64,000 bases of DNA, taken from NCBI RefSeq assembly GCF_028550435.1, contig NZ_JAQQKV010000003.1, positions 62,001-126,000 of the forward strand, read 5' to 3'. The position numbers and the translations under genes are program-made. This DNA is from Asticcacaulis machinosus (GTDB taxonomy: Bacteria > Pseudomonadota > Alphaproteobacteria > Caulobacterales > Caulobacteraceae). The notes below the pieces were generated by a model. The model saw nothing but the letters and a program-made list of their open reading frames with translations, made no database searches and was not told where the DNA came from. Below, one piece after another: positions 9,149 through 18,150 of the stretch (the first letter of the stretch is position 1; each line of letters starts with the position of its first letter).

Positions 9149-10072
9149 TTATGCCGGAACACGGGGGGAACCCAAGCCACCACTAAGCCCGGTTCCTGCC
9201 CCTTGGGCTAACAGCAACGCGCCTTCGACGGCATCGCTTTCGGGCTCACTGAGGAGGGCGGCGTCACGCCCCGACAGCCACGGCCGGATCGGCTCGGACA
9301 GGCCGCCGACGAGGGCGATCTTGGCCGCGCCCAGAGCGTGCAGGCGTTGCAGGTAAAGACCGATCTCGCTGGCCACGGTTTTGACCAGACCGACGGCGAC
9401 CGGATCGCCCTGTTCGGCATAACTCATGATCAGCGGGGCCAGAGCGCCGTAATCGCTGGGGGTCGCGGTATCGACAAAGGCGATGACATCGGCGGCATGG
9501 CCCCCGAAGGAGGCGATGATTTCCTGCGTGAATTCGGTGGACGGGGCGATCTTATCATAGCCGCGCAGAGCCGCGCGCAGGGCCTCACGACCAAGCCCAG
9601 CGGCGGATCCGTCATCGCCGACTTCAAAGCCCCAGCCGCCGATGCCGCGCCCGATGCCATTGTTAAAGATATAGCCCGCTGAGCCCGTACCGGAAATCAG
9701 GATCGCGCCGTCCTTGCCCGAAAAGGCGCCAAGGCACGCGGCATGGGCGTCGCTGGAGGCGCGGATGGCGCCGAAATTGGGGCCGGAATCGATGGTGACC
9801 TGCGCGCCAGTGGGCGACGAAATCCCCGCCAGACCCAGACCGATGTGGATGTCGGGCAGATCGGCATGGGTAAGCTGCGCCTGAGCCAGGGCTTCATCGA
9901 CCGCAGCCATGATATTGCTCCAGACCAGACCAAGGCCCAGACGGATATTGCTGGCGCCGCCATAGCCTTCGCTGAGGGTCTGGCCCGCGCGGGTCTTGAG
10001 ACGCGCCCGGCAGCGGGTGCCGCCACCGTCGATGCCGATGTAATAGAGAGGAGGGGGGGCAAGGTCTTGCAT
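9149..10072 (-). CDS. nagK: N-acetylglucosamine kinase, BadF/BadG family
   Basis: 307 aa ASKHA-fold sugar kinase. Seen: the phosphate-1 loop YIGIDGGGTRCRARL, the SGTGSAGYIFN phosphate-2 loop, GGWGFEVGDDGSAAGLGREAL and the adenosine motif LVGGLSEPIRPWL. Family members include bacterial and mammalian GlcNAc kinases. It would phosphorylate cytoplasmic GlcNAc imported by NagP, giving the substrate of NagA. The C-terminal end is Ala/Gly-rich without known function. Tightly packed with the regulator downstream. Confidence 0.9.
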   Translation of the reverse strand: MQDLAPPPLYYIGIDGGGTRCRARLKTRAGQTLSEGYGGASNIRLGLGLVWSNIMAAVDEALAQAQLTHADLPDIHIGLGLAGISSPTGAQVTIDSGPNFGAIRASSDAHAACLGAFSGKDGAILISGTGSAGYIFNNGIGRGIGGWGFEVGDDGSAAGLGREALRAALRGYDKIAPSTEFTQEIIASFGGHAADVIAFVDTATPSDYGALAPLIMSYAEQGDPVAVGLVKTVASEIGLYLQRLHALGAAKIALVGGLSEPIRPWLSGRDAALLSEPESDAVEGALLLAQGAGTGLSGGLGSPRVPA

Positions 10073-10102
10073 GAAATCTAACGCGATAAGAGGACTACGA
10101 GT

Positions 10103-10141
10103 GCATCCCGAAAAGTGTGAAGCGGTTTTCGGATAAGATGC
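10103..10141. repeat. Short hairpin repeat, family 2, copy 1
   Basis: GCATC and GATGC enclose CCGAAAA-11nt-TTTTCGG, with a GTGTGAAGCGG loop. It lies between nagK and nagP. A second copy with the same CCGAAAAGTGT/GCGGTTTTCGG core but different outer arms is at 45281-45323. Similar hairpins are widespread between alphaproteobacterial genes. Confidence 0.75.
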
Positions 10142-10150
10142 GCGGCAAAA

Positions 10151-11431
10151 TTAAACGGCGGTTTTGGCTTTGGCGCTCTGTGTGATGGCAAACAGGGCAA
10201 AGACCAGAATGTAGAGATAGGCGGGGATCATGATGACGGCAAAGACGGCCTGAAAATCAAAGCTGCCTTTGAAATGGGCGAACAGTTGCGGCAGGACGGC
10301 GCCGCCCGCAATCCCCATGATCAGGATGGCTGAGCCGGTTTCGGTGAACTTACCCAGCCCCTTGATGCCGAGCGGGAAAATCGCCGGCCACATCATAGCA
10401 TTGGCAAAGCCGAGGGCTGCCACAAAGCCGACCGAGACCAGACCGTGGGTCAGATAGGCCCCCAGGCAGAACGCAACGCCTAAGACCGCCGAGATCGCCA
10501 GATAGCGTTCCTGAGAGATAAAGCGCGGGATGATGATCAGGCCGACGACATAGCCGATCAGCATGCCGACCAGAGTGAAGGAGGTGAAGTATTTGGTGAT
10601 ATCAAGCGGGATACCAAAGGCTGCGCCATAGGTGCCGATGGCGTCACCGGCCATGACTTCGACCCCGACATAACAAAACAGGGCGATGAAGCCGAGCCAC
10701 AGTTGCGGAAAGGCGAAGATGCTCTTGCCTGTCGTGTCGGACGCCGCACTTTCATTGGCCTGATCACTGATTTCGGGCAGGGGCGATTTGGCGACGGCAA
10801 AGGCCAGTACGGCCAGCAAAGCGGCCATACCGAGATAGGGCAGGTGGATCTTTTGGGCAAAGGCATCGAGCAGGGCTTCACGGGCAGCGGGATCGGTGGC
10901 GGCTTCGACCTGGGCTGCAAATTCACCGACGCCATTGAGCACCAGACCGCCGACGACGATGGGGGCGAGGATGCCAGCGATCTTGTTACAGATGCCCATG
11001 AAGGCGATGCGTTGGGCGGCGGAGTCGATGGGACCAAGGATGGAGATATAGGGGTTAGACGCCGTTTGCAGCAGGGCCAGACCCGCGCCAATGATAAACA
11101 GGCCGGTCAGCGCCCCTTCGAATATGCGCATGGTTGCCAGTTGTCCGAAGATCGCAGCCCCTATGGCCATGACCAGAAGCCCCAGTGCCATGCCTTTTTT
11201 CATGCCGGTCTTTTTAAGGATCGCCGCGGACGGCAAGGCCAGGAAGAAGTAGGACATGTAAAAGACCGTCACCACCAGAAAGGCTTCGACATCTGACAGG
11301 GTAAAGGCCAGTTGCACAAAGGTGATCAGCGGGCCGTTCAGCCAGGTGACAAAGCCGAAGATAAAGAACATGCCGCCGATGATACTCATGGCGAGTAAAG
11401 GGGATTTCTGACTTTCAGGCGGTAGCGACAT
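10151..11431 (-). CDS. nagP: N-acetylglucosamine MFS transporter NagP
   Basis: 426 aa, about twelve transmembrane helices, fucose/glucose/galactose:H+ symporter (FGHS) branch of the major facilitator superfamily. Typical family segments: GGMFFIFGFVTWLNGPLI at residues 18-36, GMKKGMALGLLVMAIG, LLQTASNPYISILGP, and near the C-terminus NAMMWPAIFPLGIKGLGKF with GSAILIMGIAGGAVLPQL. In nag clusters of Shewanella, Xanthomonas and caulobacters this gene is the GlcNAc permease. It is the inner-membrane step between the TonB receptor/GH89 enzyme and NagK. Separated from nagX by 11 bases. Confidence 0.9.
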   Translation of the reverse strand: MSLPPESQKSPLLAMSIIGGMFFIFGFVTWLNGPLITFVQLAFTLSDVEAFLVVTVFYMSYFFLALPSAAILKKTGMKKGMALGLLVMAIGAAIFGQLATMRIFEGALTGLFIIGAGLALLQTASNPYISILGPIDSAAQRIAFMGICNKIAGILAPIVVGGLVLNGVGEFAAQVEAATDPAAREALLDAFAQKIHLPYLGMAALLAVLAFAVAKSPLPEISDQANESAASDTTGKSIFAFPQLWLGFIALFCYVGVEVMAGDAIGTYGAAFGIPLDITKYFTSFTLVGMLIGYVVGLIIIPRFISQERYLAISAVLGVAFCLGAYLTHGLVSVGFVAALGFANAMMWPAIFPLGIKGLGKFTETGSAILIMGIAGGAVLPQLFAHFKGSFDFQAVFAVIMIPAYLYILVFALFAITQSAKAKTAV

Positions 11432-11442
11432 GGATTGATCCC

Positions 11443-12564
11443 CTAAAGCTTAATGATGATGTTTTTACGATCCATCCACCAGCCGAGCAGCCAGCAGACG
11501 AGCATGTAGACTATGGCGCAGACCAGTGAGCCGATGGCGCCGGGCAGGATCACCTGAAACAGGTGGATGCCCACCCAGTCGTAAAGCTTGGTGCCACCTG
11601 ACGTGGTGAAGGTTTGCAAACTGATGACCAGCAGTTCCGAAAACAGATAGATAACGAGCGGATTCTTGCCGAAAATCTCGAAAAACTTCACGCCAAAATT
11701 GAGTTTCTGAATCTCGGTATAGGTGATCAGGGCCGCCAGTATCAGGCAGTCGATACCGACGGTCAAAAGCACGAACGATGACGTCCAGATGCGCTTGGAT
11801 AGTGGAAAGAACAGGCTCCAGATCAGGCCCGCGGCGACTATGGCCACACCCGCGACCAGCATCTTGGAGACCGCGGTTCTGTGGTCAGCGGCCTTTACGA
11901 TCACAAGGCCTGCCAGATATCCGGCCAGCACATTGACGATGGCGGGCAGGGTCGAAAACAGCCCTTCGGGTTCATAGCCCTTGGCCCCGCCGCGATACAT
12001 GTGATCAAGTCCGAGGACGGCGCGGTCGATCTGGGCGCCAATATTGCCGACCATGCTGAGTGGCTCACCGGCAGGCCCGAACGCCATCAACGCGCCCCAA
12101 TAACCGAACAAAAGCGCGGCACACAGGGCGATGATGCCCTTGACCGGCAGGTAACGGGCGGCCAGTGCTGCCGCGCCATAACAGAGCGCAATGCGTTGCA
12201 GCACGCCCATGATGCGGGTCTGGCCTATGTCATTAAACGCCCACGACCCGTCGGGCAGTTGGTGCACGAACGGGAACCAGTACATCAGGTAGCCGAGCAG
12301 AAAAATCAGGGCCGTGCGTTTGGCGACCTTAAGCAAAAACTGATCATTGGGCAGGGTACGGCGCGACGCGAACGCCATCGAATTGCCAACCGCAAACAGG
12401 AACGACGGGAACACCAGATCGGCCAGGGTAAAGCCAAACCACTGGGCATGCTGAAGCTGATAGAACGGCTCCGCGCCCGCGCCCGACGTATTGACGACGA
12501 TCATCACGCAGACGGTCAGGCCGCGAAACACATCCAGAGCGGTAAAGCGCAGCCGGTCCATCAC
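11443..12564 (-). CDS. nagX: NagX, DUF5009/heparan-glucosaminide acetyltransferase-like membrane protein
   Basis: 373 aa polytopic membrane protein with about ten helices. The start RFTALDVFRGLTVCVMIVVN, the motif QHAQWFGFTLADLVFPSFLF and VGNSMAFA are shared with eukaryotic HGSNAT and with NagX of bacterial GlcNAc clusters. Its biochemical role in bacteria is not settled: transacetylation of terminal glucosamine or transport have both been suggested. It overlaps the GH89 gene by four bases, so the two products are made together. A membrane acetyltransferase paired with alpha-N-acetylglucosaminidase repeats the human lysosomal heparan sulfate pairing of HGSNAT and NAGLU. Confidence 0.88.
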   Translation of the reverse strand: MMDRLRFTALDVFRGLTVCVMIVVNTSGAGAEPFYQLQHAQWFGFTLADLVFPSFLFAVGNSMAFASRRTLPNDQFLLKVAKRTALIFLLGYLMYWFPFVHQLPDGSWAFNDIGQTRIMGVLQRIALCYGAAALAARYLPVKGIIALCAALLFGYWGALMAFGPAGEPLSMVGNIGAQIDRAVLGLDHMYRGGAKGYEPEGLFSTLPAIVNVLAGYLAGLVIVKAADHRTAVSKMLVAGVAIVAAGLIWSLFFPLSKRIWTSSFVLLTVGIDCLILAALITYTEIQKLNFGVKFFEIFGKNPLVIYLFSELLVISLQTFTTSGGTKLYDWVGIHLFQVILPGAIGSLVCAIVYMLVCWLLGWWMDRKNIIIKL

Positions 12565-14855
12565 GCTTCACTCAGGCGGGCAAGGATCTGACGCGACAAG
12601 GCAAAGGCGTCCTTAGGGCGGCGGCGGGTAAAGGTCGCGTTGGTCTTAACCCACGCCTGCTCCCACGCGGTGATGTCGCGGGTAAAGGCCGCCTGATCGA
12701 AAGCCTTGCCGGTGACGGCACTGTGGCGGACGGCGGCCAAAAGCTTGGTCCAGCGCGGCAGGTAGAAATCCTTATACATCCCCTGCCAGGCCTTGGAGGC
12801 GTAGTCGTTGAGATTGCCAAGCCCGCCCCAAACGGTGACCTGCGCCTTGGCATTGAGGACGTAGTAATCGGATTCCGGTTTGGTATCGCCGTAAGCGCGG
12901 GCCTCATCGATCCAGCTCGACAGGGTGTCGGGCTGATCCCCCAGCAGGCTATCGACCATGACCATCAGGTCGGTGAATTTGGCGCGTTTGGCATCACCGG
13001 CGGCAAGGTCGCCCTTCTGGTAGTCGGTGATGGCCGCCATCAGGATGTAGTCGATCTCTTCCGAGGCCAGATGGCGGACGGCATCAATGACATCATGGCG
13101 ATAAAGCGGTGAGCCTTCAAAGCCTTTGAGCGACAAAAATTCGGTCACGGCCTTATGCAGCAAGGCGCGGTCGCCGGGATGGCCCTCAAAGCTGGTGATA
13201 GCGGCCTGCGGGCGTTTGAAAACCATATAGGCCCCTGCCGCCTTGTTCCACCAGCGCGGTGTCCAGTATTTGGTGGTGTAGACTGACCTGCGGTAATCAC
13301 CCCATGCGCTCAAAAGCGCAGGCGTGGTGCGGCCATAGCGTCCTTTGAGATAGGTCGCGATCCAGTCGTCGACGGAACCCTTGCCGCCGCCCCCCCCTAT
13401 GCCCCAAGCCGCATCGTAACAATACTCATAGGCGATCGAATTGTTATGCAGACCTTCGGGGAACATGCCAAAGCCCTTAAGCGCGCCGGTTTTCGGATTG
13501 CCGTTCAGCCCGCCGATATCGGACTTATAAAAATCAAGATCAGCATAGACCGGGTTCGACGCCCCGTAATTATGGACATAGCCATAGATCCACGGCTTGC
13601 CCTGAAAGGCGTCAGTCGTTTGCCACACACCCGGATAGCGGTCATTGCCGATATCCAGGATCATCAGTTTATCGTCTGGCACCTTGCTTAAGAATGCGCC
13701 GATGGCATCCGCTGACCAGAAATGCTTATCGGCCCCGAACAACCAGCCCTGCATGACCCAGACGGCTTCAGGGTTAGCGCCGCGGATAGAGTCGTAAATC
13801 GCCTGACCATAGGCGGCCAGTCGCTCAGATTTCAGCGCCGGATCGACGACGGTTTCGGTTTCCTTGGTGTTGGCCGTACCGTCGCCGTATTTGGCGTTTT
13901 TCAGGTCCGAGCCGTCTTTGGAAATCGGCGGCAACATCTCATTGAAGCTGTCGGCCAGATAGTACTGACCTTCGCCGTAAGTCGCCGTATAAAGTTCGAT
14001 AAAGCGCCTGGCGATCACGGCAAACAAAGGATCGGCCGGATCGAGCCAGTAGGTTTCATGAAAGCCTTCCCACGGCCGCATGGGATAGATGCGGGCCTCC
14101 GGGTGCTTTTGCGCAAAGGCCTTGGGGACATAGCCGCCAAAGGCCGGCAGGATCGGTGTCATGCCCAGACCGCGCATTGATTTCAGCAGCTTGACCTGAA
14201 GGGCGCGCTTCTTTTCGATCCACATTTGAGGGATAGGCGCCATATAGCCTTCGATATTGCCCATGCGGTGCCAGGGCGTAAACGCTGGCCCTGAGAAATA
14301 ATCGCCCAGTTCAGCGTCATTCAGACCCAGCTCACGCCACAGCGATTGCCAGACAAACTCCTGACCTTCCATAGCCAGCGGCATGTCGATGCCGTGCAGG
14401 GCCATCCAGTCGAGTTCTTTCTGCCAGCGCGCCCAACCCCAGAACGGGGTTGTGTAACCAAATGTACAGGTGTTCATATAGACGCGGTGGGCGAAGGGTG
14501 TCGTCACTTTGCCCGTATCGGCGGCGGGCAGGGTGGCGGGCAGAGCGACGCGCTCGCCTTCCCAGCTCACATTCGCCGCACCGATTGAGGTCAGGTAAGC
14601 ATAGGCGCCACGGGTCAGAGCCACCGGCGATGAGCCTTCGATCGCCACGGTGCCTTTGGCAGATTTAACGGAAAAATAGCTGTCTGACCCGCCGGTCAGG
14701 TTAAGTTTTATGTCCTTGGCGCGTCTGCCAATAAGTCGGTTCAGCACGGCGCGGGCAGCGGCGGTTGTGTCCTCAGCCGCAAAGGCGGGCGCCGCAGCAA
14801 AGGCGGCGACGGCCAATGATTGCATCAGGGCTTGGCGACGTGAAATACCGGACAT
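12561..14855 (-). CDS. Alpha-N-acetylglucosaminidase, GH89
   Basis: 764 aa exported enzyme that removes terminal alpha-linked GlcNAc. Signal peptide with twin arginines: MSGISRRQALMQSLAVAAF..AAPAFA, possibly a Tat substrate. It has the GH89 order: N-terminal alpha/beta domain, TIM barrel beginning HRVYMNTCTFGYTTPFWGW, DWMALHGIDMPLAMEGQE, acid/base glutamate in LADSFNEMLPP, nucleophile glutamate in GMFPEGLHNNSIAYEY, then the all-helical C-terminal domain. I use the ATG at 14855 with AAAAGG upstream; the frame is open 18 codons further but that would spoil the signal peptide. Natural substrates would be heparan-type chains or alpha-GlcNAc-capped glycans; no heparinase is nearby. Confidence 0.93.
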   Translation of the reverse strand: MSGISRRQALMQSLAVAAFAAAPAFAAEDTTAAARAVLNRLIGRRAKDIKLNLTGGSDSYFSVKSAKGTVAIEGSSPVALTRGAYAYLTSIGAANVSWEGERVALPATLPAADTGKVTTPFAHRVYMNTCTFGYTTPFWGWARWQKELDWMALHGIDMPLAMEGQEFVWQSLWRELGLNDAELGDYFSGPAFTPWHRMGNIEGYMAPIPQMWIEKKRALQVKLLKSMRGLGMTPILPAFGGYVPKAFAQKHPEARIYPMRPWEGFHETYWLDPADPLFAVIARRFIELYTATYGEGQYYLADSFNEMLPPISKDGSDLKNAKYGDGTANTKETETVVDPALKSERLAAYGQAIYDSIRGANPEAVWVMQGWLFGADKHFWSADAIGAFLSKVPDDKLMILDIGNDRYPGVWQTTDAFQGKPWIYGYVHNYGASNPVYADLDFYKSDIGGLNGNPKTGALKGFGMFPEGLHNNSIAYEYCYDAAWGIGGGGGKGSVDDWIATYLKGRYGRTTPALLSAWGDYRRSVYTTKYWTPRWWNKAAGAYMVFKRPQAAITSFEGHPGDRALLHKAVTEFLSLKGFEGSPLYRHDVIDAVRHLASEEIDYILMAAITDYQKGDLAAGDAKRAKFTDLMVMVDSLLGDQPDTLSSWIDEARAYGDTKPESDYYVLNAKAQVTVWGGLGNLNDYASKAWQGMYKDFYLPRWTKLLAAVRHSAVTGKAFDQAAFTRDITAWEQAWVKTNATFTRRRPKDAFALSRQILARLSEA

Positions 14856-14896
14856 GATAACCTTTTCGCAGTCGGAACGCTTAGATAGGAGAGAAA

Positions 14897-14988
14897 GGTG
14901 CGAGACCAAAAATCACTGTGAGGGAACAGGGTTCTGGTCTCGCACCCGTAAAGGCGGGGCACAGGGGGAGGGAGATAACCCCGCCTTT
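14897..14988 (-). promoter_or_regulatory. Two hairpins between receptor and GH89 genes
   Basis: In the 147-base gap, GGTGCGAGACCA (14897) pairs perfectly with TGGTCTCGCACC (14935), and AAAGGCGGGG (14950) pairs with CCCCGCCTTT (14979). Neither is followed by a long T run on the minus strand, so they look like a leaky terminator or an mRNA processing/stability site that lets the receptor message exceed the enzyme message. Confidence 0.6.
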
Positions 14989-15002
14989 ATATCAGTTTAA
15001 GC

Positions 15003-17666
15003 TTACATTTTATATTGGAACGACAGGTAGTAGCTGGGGCCAGTGACCGACGTCATCTGCCAGCGGTCTTTGTTCAGCAGATAGGCTTTTTCCTGCGCCT
15101 TGTTGATGTTCATAGCGGCAAACGACAGGCTCAGCTTGTCGTTGATCGTGTAGCCCAGATTGACATCGACCTGAGTGCGGGCTTCGACCGTGTGACCCAG
15201 CGGGCCTGAGAAGAAGCTTTCAACGCTGGTCTGGTCAAACTCACTGCGATAGTTGGCTGAGACGCGGGCGCTGAAGGTCGAGTTTTCCCAGTAGCCGGTG
15301 ACATTGGCGGTGTTTTCCGACAGGTTGGCCAGCTTGAAGCCCGTCTTTGAGCTTGAAGGTGTCACATGGGTATAGTTGGTCATCACCCCAAAGCCGTCGA
15401 TCGGCAGGAACATATCAAAGGACTGCTGCCAGTTGACCTCAAAGCCTTCGATGGTGACGATCGACGGATCATTAAGGGTTTGGGTGATGGTGTAGACCGC
15501 GCCATTGCTGCCGTTACAGACCCCGCTGGAGTCGCGCGACAGAGTTACCCCCTCATAGGACGCCGGGCAGACAGAGGATGAGTAGGTGCCGTTCTTGACC
15601 TTCTTCTGAAAGGCCGACAGGCTCAAACCATTGCCCGTGCCGTAATACCATTCAAGACCGATATCCAGTTGTTCGGCCGTGAGCGGATCAAGGTCGCCTT
15701 GCCCCAGGCTGATAGCGTAGTTGGTCGTGCCGGTGGAATCGACGCTGGTGCTGACGGTGGTGGCCAGCGGGTTAGAGGAGTCAAGGATCGGGCGCACCAG
15801 AACTTCGGCGGCCGCGACCCTCAGCAGCAGGTTTTCAGCCAGATCAAAGGTAAAGTTCGCCGACGGCAGGACGTTTGAGTATTTTTTCGGCGTCTCATAG
15901 GTGCCGAGCGCCAGCCTGACATTGGAGTTGATGGGGTTGTTGGCGCTGGAGGCGATATTGCCGAACACCGTCTGGTCGGTCATTTCATTGCGCAGGCCGA
16001 CATTACCGCGGAACTCACTGCCAAAGACTTCGCCCTTGAGGTTGGCCATGACATAGACTGACTTCACTTCGCGCTCGACGCGGAAGCTGCCCTGCGGATC
16101 AAAGGCTTTCGGAACGGTGACGCCCTCTGCCACCTGAGCGGCCATGTAGGCCTGCATATCCGCAGATATCCAGCCGCGCGGGATCGACATCTCGCCATCA
16201 AGGAAGCTATCGACCGTAACACTGTCATTCGCCAGATTAGAGGCGCTGGCGGCGGGCACATTGCTCATCCGGTCTATGCGGTAGACATTGCGGTACAGGG
16301 TTTCTTCGCGGCTTTTGATGCCCATATCGACCGAGGTGACGATGCCCCAGTCGAGGTAACGCTTGGCATCGAACTGATAGGCCGTTTCGTCCGTGTCTGT
16401 GGTGCGGTAGGCGCCGACCGGATAGGTGTTGCGGAACAGGGTGGCCGGATTATAAAGGGCGGCGTCATTCAGATCGTTGGAGACGGTGAAAATGATATTT
16501 TCCGGATCGCTCATGTCAAATACTGATGAGCCGATATTGACCCCCAGAATGGCGGCCGCTTCGTTAAAGATCGAACGTCCGTGCGTATAGTGCAGGGTGC
16601 CCTTCAGCAGCCAGTCTTCAAACCCGGTATATTTAAAGCTGCCGGTATAGGCTTCGGTAGTCAGTTCGCGGTTTTCGATCTGGTGGTTATTTTCAAGTCT
16701 GTAGTTTGAGACCGTAACCTTGGTCGCCGTATTGCCTGAGACCTCATTGGTCACGACATTGGCGGCGGAGGGGCTGGTGAACAGGAATACCTGCTGGTTC
16801 AGATCCTGAAAGGTATCATCCTTGGCGTAGATCGCTGAAAAATCCAGAGCCAGGCTGTCAGTCGGCTTATATTGCACACCGGCATTCAGCGTCAGGCGCT
16901 CACTCTCACGCTCGATGCGGCGAAAGCGCGGGCGGGCGGGGGTGTAAACACCGGCGCTGGTGACTGTCCAGCGGTCCATCCAGAAATAGTCACCGCGGTC
17001 TTCGAGTTCCTGATAGCTGCCGCCCAGAGACAGGCCCAGCTTGCCGCCAGCGAACTGATCAATGTAGTTGATGCCGACCTTGGGCTTGATATCCCCTTCG
17101 GCGTTTTGTGATTTTTGACCCTTGGCCGAGATGACCAGCTTGCGGCCCTTCACATCCAGCGGGCGGGTCGTATCGATATTGATGGTCCCGGCAAGACCGC
17201 CTGCGTCCATATCGGCGGTGGGGGATTTGATAACCTGAATACCGGATGCCAGTTCGGTCTGGATGACGTCATAGCGAAAGCCGTCGGTAAAGTCAGCGCT
17301 TTTGAAGGTTTGACCGTTGATGGTTGTGGCCGAATATTGCGGACCAAGCCCGCGTACGCTGATGGTCGATCCACGACCATTGATGTTGGATATCTGAACG
17401 CCGGGAATACGCTGAATGGCCTCGGCGATGTTCTCAGACGGGAACTTGCCGATGTCTTCGGACGAGATGCCATCGGTGACGCGGATGTCATTCTGCTTGG
17501 CTTTCAGGGCCGAGGCCAGGCTCTTGCGAAAGCCGGTGACAACCACTTCTTCGACCGGCGCGTCTGCGGATGAGGTGGTGGCGGTTTGGTCCTGAGCTGT
17601 GGCCACGGAGGCCATCAGTAGCCCGGTCAGGGCGGTACTCACTAAGGCATAGTGTTTGAACGTCAT
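15003..17666 (-). CDS. TonB-dependent receptor of the nag operon
   Basis: 887 aa outer-membrane receptor, first gene of the alpha-GlcNAc operon. Signal peptide MTFKHYALVSTALTGLLMASVATA, then the plug with VEEVVVTGFRKSLASALKAKQ, EDIGKFPSENIAEAIQRIPG and the GRGSTISVRGLG box, then a 22-strand barrel ending in ...SYYLSFQYKM. The plug type is that of TIGR01782 carbohydrate receptors common in Caulobacter, Xanthomonas and Sphingomonas. The ATG at 17666 has AAGGGG upstream; the frame continues open for 21 more codons. Likely ligand is a GlcNAc-containing oligosaccharide, by context. Confidence 0.92.
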   Translation of the reverse strand: MTFKHYALVSTALTGLLMASVATAQDQTATTSSADAPVEEVVVTGFRKSLASALKAKQNDIRVTDGISSEDIGKFPSENIAEAIQRIPGVQISNINGRGSTISVRGLGPQYSATTINGQTFKSADFTDGFRYDVIQTELASGIQVIKSPTADMDAGGLAGTINIDTTRPLDVKGRKLVISAKGQKSQNAEGDIKPKVGINYIDQFAGGKLGLSLGGSYQELEDRGDYFWMDRWTVTSAGVYTPARPRFRRIERESERLTLNAGVQYKPTDSLALDFSAIYAKDDTFQDLNQQVFLFTSPSAANVVTNEVSGNTATKVTVSNYRLENNHQIENRELTTEAYTGSFKYTGFEDWLLKGTLHYTHGRSIFNEAAAILGVNIGSSVFDMSDPENIIFTVSNDLNDAALYNPATLFRNTYPVGAYRTTDTDETAYQFDAKRYLDWGIVTSVDMGIKSREETLYRNVYRIDRMSNVPAASASNLANDSVTVDSFLDGEMSIPRGWISADMQAYMAAQVAEGVTVPKAFDPQGSFRVEREVKSVYVMANLKGEVFGSEFRGNVGLRNEMTDQTVFGNIASSANNPINSNVRLALGTYETPKKYSNVLPSANFTFDLAENLLLRVAAAEVLVRPILDSSNPLATTVSTSVDSTGTTNYAISLGQGDLDPLTAEQLDIGLEWYYGTGNGLSLSAFQKKVKNGTYSSSVCPASYEGVTLSRDSSGVCNGSNGAVYTITQTLNDPSIVTIEGFEVNWQQSFDMFLPIDGFGVMTNYTHVTPSSSKTGFKLANLSENTANVTGYWENSTFSARVSANYRSEFDQTSVESFFSGPLGHTVEARTQVDVNLGYTINDKLSLSFAAMNINKAQEKAYLLNKDRWQMTSVTGPSYYLSFQYKM

Positions 17667-18150
17667 AGATTTATCCCCTTTGGATGTCCGGGCATGACTG
17701 CTCACGCGGAGGCAGACCTGTCCCGTCACTCGACATCATGAATTTTGAGCTGCGCGGGCAACGGGCCGTCCATACCATTTGCGAAGATTGGAAAGCCAAT
17801 TGCTGGATTAAGACTATGGCGGCAAAAATTGGCCTGTCAATTTTTATGTCGGTATTCTGAACTTTTTTTGTCAGCCAATTTTCAGGCCTCTGGCATGTCT
17901 AAACGAGCGTATTTTTAAATTATTAAATAAAAACAATTATTTGATTGGTGGCAATCTAATTTGCGAAGAGGTGGTTCAAGGTTTAATTGGTCGGGATGTG
18001 TGCTTTTTTTGTAACTTTGCTAAGGCGCGAGCGGCGCTTTTTGTTCCGCCAATTGGCATTCGGTAAATTGGTCTACCAATTTTGGGTATGCCGAAACCGA
18101 TTTGGTATTGTTCCGGATATCTGTATTTACGCCCCTGTATGAGCTGTAAA
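17667..18150. other. 484-base leader/promoter region rich in CCAATT boxes
   Basis: No credible gene. AT-rich for this genome (a stretch near 17915-17945 is nearly pure A/T). AATTGG or CCAATT occurs at about 17797, 17827, 17875, 17988, 18051, 18067 and 18077, several arranged as palindromes: AAAATTG-6nt-CAATTTT at 17825-17844 and GCCAATTGGC at 18048-18057. The promoter of the receptor gene must lie here. Confidence 0.7.
18065..18082. promoter_or_regulatory. Perfect palindrome AAATTGGT-CT-ACCAATTT, likely GntR operator
   Basis: Eight-base perfect arms with a two-base spacer. The shape AATTGGTnnACCAATT is that of FadR-subfamily operators such as those of UxuR/ExuR. It lies between the FadR-type regulator gene and the nag receptor gene. 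Confidence 0.7.
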
